From NCBI GenBank assembly GCA_025201365.1, contig JAIXMF010000010.1:558001-622000 (forward strand): a stretch of DNA of 64,000 nucleotides. Direction: 5' to 3'. Below are positions 46,637 to 58,341 of the stretch, in pieces (positions within the stretch are counted from its first letter, which is position 1; every line of letters starts with the position of its first letter). A model generated the notes under the pieces. The model had not been told where the DNA came from and ran no database searches. It was given only the letters and a program-made list of their open reading frames with translations. The stretch is from Syncephalis plumigaleata. Its lineage: Eukaryota; Zoopagomycota; Zoopagomycetes; Zoopagales; Piptocephalidaceae. A program made the position numbers and the translations under genes.

Positions 46637-49600
46637 CTAGTGATTGCTATTGGTTCGTGGAATGGCTGGACGATAGACCACTGGGTTATTGATGTTACTA
46701 ATAGGAGTGTGCGCTACTGTGGATTGTCCACCATTCATATATGGTGATGACACGCTAACTGGAGTGGCAGCATGTTTCAACATTGAATTTCTACGAGATG
46801 TAACTAGTACTGGACCAGATGCAGCAGTAGTAGTAGTAGCAACTGTATCATCATAGGGATGAGGATAAGCAGTAGCAGCGGCAGCAGCATAGATTTGTGT
46901 TTGCATAGGACTACCACTAGGACGAGTGGACGATGTCGATGGTGTACGATGATGTCCACCATATACACTAGGTGATGATGTTGCTGCTGTTGTTGGTGGT
47001 GGTGGTACTTTATCATTACCACCATATATTTGAGTTGCCATTCTATAACTACTATCTGCATGCTGCTGATGTGGATGTTGTTGTGGGTGTTGACCATTAG
47101 TATAGGAATTACTAATAGTCGGTGAAGACAACGATGTAGGTGTAGGCATACGAGCTGTATTTGCAGCAGCAGTCGATGATAACTGCGAAGCATTACCGGA
47201 TGCTGCTGATGCTGCTGCTGAGTAATGATACTCTACAGATCTATCAGCTCCTCTAGATGGATAAGCATGAATTGATGGTGTGGTAGTGGCAGTGGTAGTA
47301 GATGGTTGACGCCGATGTTGATGTTGATGTTGATGATGCGTATAATGTGATTGCTGTGTCGGTGGTAATGATTGTTTATAGACATTCGATGGAGTATGCA
47401 TTACGCCTGCTGGTGTCATTGTAGTGCCACAATGTGGATTCTGACAATGTGGATCACCACAAGCACTTATAGGTCGCGATGCTGGATGATGATGATAATT
47501 CGCCGGCGAATTATCAGCAGAATGAGTATAATAGTAAGGATCAACTGATTCATGTGGATGATGTGGATGATGTGGATGATGTGGATGTGGATAAGATATA
47601 CGACGTGTCATCGCACCGCTATGTTCATGAGGTACTCCAGCTGCAGTTGGTGGTGGTGGTGGTGGTTTTGCTCCCGGATAATGCTGTTGACTAGGATGTG
47701 AACGTGGTGACAAGTATCCAGGTGCGGGTACGGCAGCTGTATTCATACTATGAGTGCCTGCAGATCTGTTATAAACTATGATATCATCCATGTTAGTTGT
47801 AGCCGTAATAGATGATGATGTCATTATCATACCATAGCGTTGATGATGGGCAACTTGATCTCCATTAATAGGATGCTGATGTGGATAACCAGATAGATGT
47901 GAAGGATATGGAGATCGATTGACCGCTGGCACTTGCTCATAGTAATGCGCCGATGATAATGATGATGGCTGTGCATGTGTATGTGGAGGAGACTGATAAT
48001 GAGATGGTGAATAATGAGGATGTTGAGGATGTTGAGGATGAGAGGGATGAGAGGGATAATTCATTTCATGTGGATTATGTGGATTATGTGAATGTGGAGG
48101 ATGTGGAGGATGAGATGCTGGATTACCACTACCATTATGAGGATGATTGTACACTGGAGGAGATGCCGATGTCGATGGCATTGTATTCATTCCAATCATA
48201 CGTCGCTTATTGAGTGAAATCATATCAGCGGTGGCTTGAACAGCGGATTGCTTCACCATAGACATGGCGCTGGCTGAACGTTTTATCGATGTACGACTGT
48301 GTGTGTATATTAGAATATATTGCTATTAGATAAATGACCACGCTCTATTATTACATTCGTCATGCGTACTTACGTTGAGTATCGACTTTCCTTGCGAATT
48401 CTTATTCTTACACCTTGATCGGAAAAGGAGCGTGATAGGAATGTCGACTCTGACATACCGGGGAATGAGCGTGGCGGGTATACGGTAAATGGATCCGAGT
48501 GCACCGAGCATAATCGAACCGATTGGGCACCTCGTATCTCGTAGAGTGAGAATCGTAGACGGAATACGCCTTCCATGCGAGCTGACGTGTCAGGGAAGAT
48601 GAAAAAGCCGGCATCTTCATTGGTGATGTCCTTTAGTCGATGTAACGACGATACCAGTTGTCCGCATAAACCTTTGGATATGATAGGAAGTGTTCGTAAC
48701 TCGGCATCAGTAGTTGCTGGTCTCATACCACTACCGGTATGATTTAATGCAGATGCAGATGATGCAACTGCTGCTGCTACTGATGATGATGATGACGAGG
48801 GTGATGATGAGGATGATACCCGATTAGTAGTCATACCATTACTGTCAAGGCCATTGCTGCTATTGCCATGGCTGTTGCTATTATTATTCGAACCGGTATT
48901 GGGGTTGGACATTGAGCTTGCCTGCCCATTTACAGTGTCACCATTTCCATTATTGTTCTCATTGTGCGACTCTCCGAGTGGATCAATCAATGAGACATAC
49001 ACGAATAGATATGGATTTTGCAGATAAATGCTAGATGCATGAACAACATATGGCATTAGTTATACAATGATGGAATAGATAGCTGCTGTGTACGTATGCA
49101 TAGATGCATATATGTACAGTAACTTACTCGTCAGGTGTGTTGTCCAAATTGATCAGCTGAACAATAGGCGGTGGGTCAATGGGACGTCGATCTATATAGA
49201 ATTAAGCAATGTTACAATTGAAGAAGAGAGAAACCGGTTAGTGAGTAATGGAAAGATGTGGCCTATTCAACATATGTCACCACTATTATCTCACAAATTG
49301 GTGTAGTACTTTCTCCCCTTTCTCTCTTTCTCTCTCTCGCTCTCTTTCTTTTTCTATTGGTTCTTCAAGTGCAATCGATACAAAAGTAATGATTGGCTTA
49401 GTATCATGCATCGCATCCCGGTTACTATTGGCCTTTTTTTGTGTATGCGCCTAACTTGGGAGAAAGAAAAAAAAGCGTGCAATTGAAATAACAACGGTAA
49501 CTAACCGTGTTAAACCGGCAGATTAGTCCACCCTATTGTGCGTGCACTATACTGATGGCGCTATACTTGGACAAGTAAAAGATCACGCGGTATCGATTTA

Positions 49601-50344
49601 CCAGCCAATGATGATCCCAAACTAATCAGATAGTTTTTTTCGGCACATGCAATACAGGTAGACAGAATGGTATACTAAACCGGCTGGTTACCATCATCAC
49701 AAGTTGCATAACAGTATTGACATTGTTTCAGGGGCGTACAATCAAGACATATACGTACACACGTACACACGCATACACAGGTACAGAAAAAGCAAGAGAG
49801 AGAGAGAAAGAGGAAGAGAGAGGAAGAGAGAAAAACCAGTATTGATTCGGCATTTATCCGGGAACACCAACAAAGCGTGAATATCGATTAATGGCTTACC
49901 TTTTTCACGACCACCACTTTGACGTGCCTGGACCGGCTGTTGTCGAATAACCAGGCTATACTGACTATTTTCATTATTATGATAATAAATGTCATTCAAT
50001 ACGTATATACACATTGGCATAGAAATGAAGGTTAGAAAATGGAATAAAATACTGTATCATTTTTCTTCTATTACATACCTATGATAATTTCGATAGCGAT
50101 CGAATCGAGATAGAAAGGAATAAGAATCGAATGTATTCTCACCCACACTAATTGGTGGTGTTATGTTGTCATTTGCGTTAACATGACCAGGACTGTTGGT
50201 GGTGGATGGGGTGTTGGCGGTTGCGGCTGTGGAGGTCGCTGTTATGGTTGGACTTGAGGAAGTCGTGTGTGTTTGCGAGGGACCAGCAGTATGCGGTTTA
50301 TTCTCGACCTCAGCGGTATGCGAGTAAACAGTAGCTACCGACAT
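46637..50344 (-). CDS. Velvet-domain developmental regulator, VelB-like
   Basis: Nuclear DNA-binding regulator of development and secondary metabolism. Five exons: 50079-50344, 49900-49964, 49128-49191, 48374-49030 and 46637-48296. They sum to exactly 904 codons (903 aa). The velvet fold is assembled from all the first four exons: [40 protein letters not shown], then [52 protein letters not shown] disordered Ser/Asn-rich insert of about 110 residues splits the domain, a trait known from VelB. The last exon adds about 550 residues of His/Pro/Ser/Tyr-rich disorder with [11 protein letters not shown]-type runs, unusual for the family. A 7.7-kb gene-free region lies upstream. Confidence 0.92.
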
Positions 50345-53300
50345 GTTTATAGCATATATGCACCGGTATCTGCAATGCTACACAAATGACGACGTGTTAA
50401 ATGCGTGCGGTTTGTAGGACAGTATTGAGCAGTTTTAGCAACCAATGGTCCACTTTTGTTTTTCTTGACAAAAATAATATCGAATAAACTTGAATTACAA
50501 CTTGAAAGGCGTGCCTTTTTTTGGTTTGCTATGCTATGCTATGTTAAGCTAAGCAATAGAGTGTGTAATATGAGATCCCTCCACTATTGTTCACTATATG
50601 CAACAATAGTGATAGGGTGTATAGAGTAAAGAGGTTTGCAGAACAAGTGCTGTAATCGGAATGTGCCAACAACTATAAAAAAGACAATAAACAGGTAAGT
50701 AGTTGAATGAATAGACGAACAATTAGGTAAATAAATAGCCACAACAGCAATAGTAGTCAAAACACCAAAAGACAACGTCAGAAAACCGAGAGAGAGAGAG
50801 CAAGTGAGCGAGAGAAAGAGGAAGAGCGAAAGAGAGAGAACAAGAGAGTTAAAATACGGTAGACATCATGGCTGATTAACAATTGTAACCACCGACTAAT
50901 ATAACCCGGGAACTACCATGTCCGACCCACACACACACACACACACACACACATTCACACTCACATACATACATCACACACCAGATACGCACATACAACA
51001 CACAACATAAAACTTGACCAAAACAAGGGAACCACACTGCTGCAAAGTTGGAACGTGTTCATTGCAGTGTAGCACAAACGCTGTGAATATGAATGGAACA
51101 AGTGCATCCATACACGTTCAGCATTACACGATACGTGTAGTAAGAGGAGACCATATGCCGAGTCTTATACCGAGCCTGCTTCATGTACAGGTATTGTGGC
51201 TATTATTATAATTAGCACCTACCCCGTGTATTATTTTATGCGCAATTAATTGTCGAAAACAAATAGCGTCTAAAAGAAACAAACAACAGAAAGAAAGAAA
51301 GAATCAAGAAAGAAAGAGAGAGAAAGTCAGATACTATTGCATAACTTGCTCAGCTCGTAATATATAGTAAATGGCTACTCCTACTATTATTATAATGTAT
51401 ATCGAGGGATTGCAATGAGAGAAAGCACACGGAGATAAAAAGAACCGCATGCATCTAGTAGGACCGCGCTGACCCAAGAATTGGATCCTATTTTTGTCAA
51501 CTGGAAAGAGAAGGGAGTATACTCGATTGGGTAAATAGTCCCCGAAACAAGTTGACCACGTAGAGATGTGCTCGAGAATAGGAACTAAAAAAAGATACAA
51601 CGGGTGCTGCCGTGTAGGAAACCATTTTAAAATAGAGATCTAACGTAAGAAGAAGAGGAATGACCGAGTACTCGTCGGAGACTCCTAACTATGTGTCGTA
51701 TTTCCAAAAAGTCAGGCAATAAAGCCGAGATGATTGTGCGAGTAAATCATTTCGGAACATTCGTGCATAGATGTGTGAAGGGAAGGAAGAGGAGGAAGAA
51801 ACACCATTCGTATGTGGCGGACATGATAAAACATTGTACGTTGTTTGTTCCGTACACTGACTAAATTAAAGTTGATGAAATGTCATGTAGAGCTAGGAAA
51901 AACCATGGTAGGAAGTCGAGCAACGAGTGTAGTATATGAAAACGAGGAATAACACGGTTATTCTTGGACGTATATAGACGTGTCATGAAAATGACCGCTA
52001 GATTAAGTTGACGAGTAGAGTGAGCGAGTTCATTAGCGCAACAGCAGACTACACTTCCGTTGTAGCTATTTTTTACTCAGGGCATATGAGATACACCATG
52101 CCAACTATTGTTCTAGAAGTCTTTCAAACGGTAATGACAGCAATTACCGCAACTTTCTCAAGTTCCCTTTATCATGACAACAGTCTTGTATTTGTCATTA
52201 TTTACCCGAGATCTCTACAAACTTGGGATTTTCTCATAATCGGATTATCAATCGGACATTCACTCATTAGCTAGATAGCAGCCAGGTGGCTAATACCATA
52301 AAGCAACGATGGCAAGTATGAGTTTTTTTTGACAATAGGGTAGTAGACATGGCTTGATCACCAGTACATACGTGTATATGTCATATTAGTATGGTTTGCG
52401 CGAATGAAACAGTCAATTCTACATGGGTAAACCATATTGTTCAAGGCGTGAATTGGTAGATGGCCATGACATCGCATAATTTGTATCAACTATTATGCAA
52501 TTAAATATAGAAATGCGGAATGCACATATGGAGTCGACACTACCGTATTTTGCAATCTCTAACAATGCGCTGTCAATGTACTGTGACTTGTCTCATGAAA
52601 CGACAGATTTGAAAGGCGACATATTACATTTGCAATTCACCGAACAAAAGAGAAGGAAATAACCGCTTGACTCCGCCGCATCTCTAATTCAAACGATTCA
52701 ACACCAAAGAAAGATACGTGGAATACTCCTCCGCACCAATCTGATTGGTAACAGCGGAATGAACAATGCCGTTGTCGGAATATGGGGATACGCGCGTATT
52801 ACGACATGCTACTTGAAGCAATCGGAAATATGCTTGGCGCTAATTAGGTAGCATATCACTGATGACCATTAGCGTCAAGCAAGCGAATAATCAGATGGTA
52901 TGATCATCATTGCAGCTCATAACAAATCAATTGCTAATATTGCTCAAAGAAGTGTTCAACAAGTATCGCATATAAAAGGAGAATACACACGCATGCCTAT
53001 GTATATACATAGACAGATAGATAGATAGGAAGATAGATAGGAAGATAGATAGGAAAATGAATATAGACATATGCGGAGTATCATGTATAGCGACATTGTT
53101 TGAAAGCATTTACCGAGCGGCTTCTTTTCTGGTGCTTAGCATTTGTATAGTACCATTAGCTTACCTTTTTCTTCTTCCTCCTCCTCCTCCTATTGTTTCG
53201 AGAAAAGATATAGGATGATCGCAAGTCGGTAATACGAGGTGGGAATGACCTATTACGATAAATGTATAATAAATATGCGTATTAACAAAAATTATTAGCA

Positions 53301-53767
53301 ATAGCACAAGGTGAAGAGAATAGTTAGCGTGTAAGTAATAAATAAAGGAAAAAGTAAAGAGGTAAAGGAAAATTATAGCTGCTTTGTGGTAGTGGCAATA
53401 AAAGCTTTGCAAAAGAGAATGACATGGCCGTACTAGTGATAATGGCCGGTTTTTTTTCTTATGAAGCACCAGATGGTTCTATGCATCAGGACAAAGAGTT
53501 CGGTTTTCATTCATAGGCGGTAGCATGCACGGGGACCCACTTTCAGTGTGGTATTTTCCAGGTCAAGTATTGCCGTCATTCTGGCATAATTGCTACACCA
53601 GGCTAATGGCATATGCGAAGCAAGTACCAGTCATGTGTAAGTCCATGCACTCACGTGCAGTAAAGGATAGTTGACATTTATTGCAAGCGATGCTTTGTCT
53701 ACGTGTGTGTGTATATACGTGTATGTACATGTGTGTGTGTGTGTACGTGAGCATGAACAAAAAGTAC

Positions 53768-54110
53768 CACTGCAGTCCGAACAGCCTTCCATTATTCTAG
53801 ATCATTAGTGAAAACTGGTTTGTTAATGATAATGGCTCTGCTCTGTAGTACATCATTACTCGGAACCTCCATTATTCCATGCTGTTTACACTGTTCAGCT
53901 CGTTCGTCAAATATGCAAGCGCCTATACTAGAATTTTGTGTCGTTCCTTGTTCTAAGGATTACTTGCAAATTTGCGAATGGCCGAATTCGGTAAAAGGCA
54001 GGGGATAACGCTGAGGGTGTTGAACAAAAATGTGCCACTGAACAGAGTCATCATCATTAAGAAACCAGTTTTTACTGATGATCTAGAATAATGGAAGACT
54101 GCAAGTGGAA
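53768..54110. repeat. Long imperfect foldback repeat A
   Basis: Arms at about 53768-53919 and 53962-54110 are inverted copies separated by about 40 bp. The best-matched part starts TTCCATTATTCTAGATCAT in both arms. Most differences are transitions. Short reading frames on opposite strands of the two arms give related peptides (VKTGLLMIMAL and VKTGFLMMMTL), which follows from the inverted duplication and does not by itself prove coding. Confidence 0.8.
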
Positions 54111-55084
54111 TGGCCGCATTTGGGCATACATACAAAAAAGGGAGCGACAATTCCGGTTGTTACTATTTGCCCCTACAGCACAATGACAATCCCAGATCAG
54201 ATGGCATGATATAGATCATCAGGCAAGTCGCCGTTTAAGCACAAGTGCAGTATACCACTCGCTTAATGGCTAAGTAGTATGATCACTTTCATACGGGATT
54301 ACACCATTAATCTGTCTAATTGAAGTGAATAGAAAATGGTGACGATGAAATGATACTTTAAGACAGCAGAACATGTACCAACAGCGTGTCAGTTAAAATG
54401 CCGAGGCAATACACTCGAGCATTCTAGCAACGAGTAATTGCAATTTAGCGATAGGACACGGGTAAATGATGATGAGTTAATAATAGAATCGTAGGTGAAA
54501 TCAGATGATATCAAGATGCAAGCTTGCCATGCTTGTTTCTTACACGCGTGGGCTAAAAGCAGCGTCATAAATGACCAGGTAAAACAGCGAAAAACCGGAT
54601 AATAGCTGTTGCATCAAGGTTCGCTCATGCAAACGTACAAAGAAGGTAATTATCATCATGTATGTTACGATAACCGTGCCTATAGTAGACTATTTCAGCG
54701 ACAGACAGACAGACAGACAACAAAGAAAAAAGGTAGAGAATGAGAGAGGTCATGCGACTAAGGCTCGTATATGTACATGCTGCTACATGTGCATAGAGAA
54801 TGTATGAAAGCATGATAGCGTGAATTGGAAAGGATACACATTGATAATTAGTGCATATTACCGAGAGTACACGTTAAGACAATAAAAACATTCGTCTTTG
54901 CTTCAATACCTACGTTCTCTCTCGCTGATTTCAGTAGGAAGAAGCTATTGTATAAACAACAACAACAACAGTATCTAGTTGGCAGTTGTCGAGATCAGCA
55001 AGAAGAAAGAATAGCGCTGGCAATAACGACAAATAGTAAGATCAAGTCAAACATATACACCAGCTTTCCAAGTCAAACTATAAC

Positions 55085-55198
55085 AAGAAAGGTATGTGTG
55101 CGGATATCGGTCCGAAGAACAGTGTCGATACCATTTCCTGTTATGCCTCGCCGTATCATCATCATCATCATCATTACCGGTATACTTATGCTCTCTTG

Positions 55199-55229
<31 letters not shown>

Positions 55230-55515
55230 TCCTTCATAGTTTAGGTGACTAGCCTTCGTATGCATCGGATGAATATCATTGTAGAGTAACACCAAGTGAT
55301 TATTGCTTTTTTTCCTGCGTAGAGCTCGCTGATGCAACCAGTTGGCGCCGCTTCACGACGATATTCATCCGATAGGCGCAAAGGCTGGTCACCTAAAGAA
55401 CGTAAGGAAGGAAGCGTAAGAGCACCGGTGATGATGCTGATGATGCGGCGCGGCATGACACGGCATGGCACGGTATGTCATGTCTCAAGGATCGAGGATA
55501 TCCAAATGACAACAA
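55085..55515. repeat. Long imperfect foldback repeat B
   Basis: Arms at about 55085-55300 and 55331-55515 fold back on each other around a loop of roughly 30 bp. Matching stretches include GGATATC, TATGCC/CATGCC, CCGTATCATCATC, TTTAGGTGAC and CGGATGAATATC. The left arm also holds a CTTT microsatellite that the right arm lacks. Differences are mainly C/T and A/G, with the left arm richer in A and T. Confidence 0.8.
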
Positions 55516-58054
55516 GAGTATGGAGAAGGAGTGACTAGACCACTTGCAAAGAAAACCATACAAAAACACACTTGGCACCTGTCATTTCGGATAGCGAAGC
55601 GAGCAGTAGCAGCAGCAGCAGTAGTAGTAGTAGTAGTAGCGTACGATGGTTCAACGCATAACTTCATTGTACAGTTGAGGTTCTTTGTTTGTTTGACGTT
55701 TACCTTAATCACAGTGATGATAATGGCTTAGTAAGAAATGGTGGATAAACCGTTAATAGTAAGACAATATCAATGGACGTGTGGCTCTCGAATGGATAGC
55801 AATAAAAGCGTAAAATAAAGTGCGTGTGCGTGTGTACGTGTCGTTGTTAGAATATCGGAACAATAACAAGTTGAACGTTGCTGTTTGGGGAAGGGGAAAG
55901 GGCAGGTAGAAGGTGAAAAAGAAATGAAGCTAAAGAGAAAAGACTGTGTGAATCGAATTGTATGCCGATAGAAGAAAGCGAGTGAACGAGTGAGTGAATG
56001 AGTGAGCAAAGTAATGATATATATATATATGATCATTAGCTTTTTTGGTTCAAGTTTGACGGTTACGTACGTGATAATAGGAAAGATCAAGGAATAAGAT
56101 GGAACTAGTACCTACCTACCTACACACACATCACACCGCACCACTCTCAGCAAATCAATTGAGATGCAAGGCGGGACAATGGAAATGGTAATATTGTTTG
56201 AAGGTACAAGTTACTCAAGGTAAATCAGGTTTTCCCGCTCTTTCCTGCTCTGTCTCTCTCTCTCTATAAGATGATAAGCCTGTGATCAATCAGTATGGCT
56301 TGTTATCACTAGAGCAAGAAAGAAAGAAGAAAGAGAGAAAGGAAAAAAGTACCAGGATACGCTCTTGAGGCATAGAACGCAACACACACGCACACGCACA
56401 CACCGGATTCAACGGTGAACGTCTCAAGAACAAACGACCGTTAGGGGAGGGCAAGCGGGTGATATAATGATCTTGCTATGCTGAATAATATTCATGCAAA
56501 GAACGAGGAGAAAAGGATATAAACGGCAATATCGCAAAATGTGAAAATGTCGTCAGAGTAAAAACACGGAACGGCTAATAGTTGCTATTGCATTCCACGT
56601 ACACACTTGATCTGCAAGCATTCGGAATGGCATGTGCATTCACACTAAGAATAAAGTCTCAAAGTCAAAGAAGTCACTAAATGGGTTGTAGGGGAAACCC
56701 GAGCAATGACACACGAGTAGGGTACGAGAAAACGGGTACGGCGTACAATAAGGTGCGGTAATGAAACAAAAGCATGCGACATTATTCGCATTATCATCGT
56801 CATCAAGCTCCACACGCGTATTGTATCGTTTATTTTCCTATTCTACCCGGGTGATGATGATGTCGCTCGAATGCTTGCTATCTATTTTTGATCAAAAGGT
56901 AACCGGTGGCTAAATGTGATCGAGAAGCTGAATTAGCCAACTTGCTGGTGCAACCGAACAAACGACCACAAGTACGCATTCACTAATTGATGCGAGTGTG
57001 GTACTACGGATGATCCTATATGAAATGGCATAACATTACTAGCTATGATAAAGCAACCATTACAATCGCTCACAATAGTGGCTAAGCACATCTACATGAA
57101 TATCGTGTGAGTATGACGAGTATCACATGTTTATGATGGACACTGTCTACTGTTCCATTGTAACCTCATGATGATGGTACTAATGCCCCTGTTCATCCAT
57201 AATTGGCGCTTGCTCGTAGTGATAACATGTCAACACACATCCTATCTGGTAATGTGGTAGCGTGTTTACGCGTTTGTGTCGCGATGTAATTACTCCGGAT
57301 TTAGATGACACTCTATTGGATAATGCACATCAATAAAAAGTACCTTAGTGGTAAGGTGAATAGACCAATTGATTGATCCGTGAATTGGACGAGTATCGCG
57401 TAGAATGTTCCTTTTTGTAATCAACTTGTGAGCATTCTCATACATGCCTCGTAGCATAATGAACAAAGGCAAATAGAAATGCACATGATATGTAAAGTCT
57501 ATGAATGCTAGATTGTCATGAACCATAGCTCTATTAAGCGGGATTATCCATCAAATAGCTTTGATTGTACTCATTAATAAAAGCATAGAAATGAATGATT
57601 CGATTTGATATTGTCTATTGATCTATTATTGTTTGACAGAGGCTATATTCTAACAAGGTGAAATAAACATTCATAATGTAATTGCACTAATGACCACTTT
57701 TTAATGCGATTATGTTACAAGTGAGCATATGCAATTTAGCTGAATGCATGGTAATCCTTCAAGTTACACAAAGTTATTAAGCACAGCCAATGATCAAAAT
57801 GATGCATTACGGAAGTAGCCATCAATACAGCTATTGATTTACGTGCATCAGTCAAATGTATAGTATCGATGATTTATTGTTAATCATAGATAAATTATAC
57901 TGTTTACTGCTATTCATCGTATTCTATGGAAGTTAGAGTTAACTAGTGTATGATCGTAATAAATAGGCGGGATAAACTGATTTGCCATATATCCGCAATC
58001 TATTTGTTGCCTATGTGACTTATTCGGAAGTAATTCTACGCAGACTAAGCCATA

Positions 58055-58059
58055 CTTCC
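58055..58059. repeat. Target-site duplication of the copia element, left
   Basis: CTTCC, repeated at 62595-62599. Confidence 0.9.
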
Positions 58060-58268
58060 TGTTGGAATTCATAATTCCCAATGATTGTCGTTGTGCAAAT
58101 CTTTGTTATATGAGATCTTATTTTACATAATTAAGATCTACATCACATACCAGCAAATATAAGATGTGCTTCGCACATCTCACTACGCGTATAAATAATT
58201 GCGTAGTATTACGACACATTAAATAAAAATTAAGTCTTCACACTATTATCTCCGCCTCAATTTTAACA
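58060..58268 (+). repeat. 5' LTR of the copia element
   Basis: 209 bp. TATAAATAA and, further on, AATAAA sit in the order expected for promoter and polyadenylation signals of an LTR. The following bases (TTAAGAGTCTCAGAG) do not match the initiator-Met primer site, so the priming tRNA is unclear. Confidence 0.95.
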
Positions 58269-58341
58269 GATTAAGAGTCTCAGAGGCTCTCGCTAATCAA
58301 GTGTCATTTTATTCTACTTTCAAAAACAAAACTTACTCAAT

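Larger units (their letters stand above)
50345..58059. other. 7.7-kb gene-free region upstream of the velvet gene
   Basis: No coding gene supported in either strand. The plus strand is purine-rich over long parts, so the sense strand of the velvet gene is pyrimidine-rich. Landmarks: GCTAT units (50529-50543), an 11-bp hairpin at 50583-50613, AC run (50930-50953), an inverted repeat with GACGCTAAT arms at 52833-52882, GATAGATAG runs (53015-53050), the foldback at 53768-54110, the foldback at 55085-55515 containing a CTTT run (55200-55230), GTAGTA units (55620-55640) and a TATA run (56016-56029). Likely regulatory or untranslated for the velvet gene in its left part; the right part has no evident role. 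Confidence 0.5.

Noticed and set aside
53808-54008. 66-residue ORF in foldback A and its minus-strand partner
   Set aside because: Similarity of the two peptides follows directly from the inverted duplication; no codon bias or motif supports coding.
55047-55471. Short ORFs on both strands of foldback B
   Set aside because: Same reason as for foldback A; they also run through a CTTT microsatellite.
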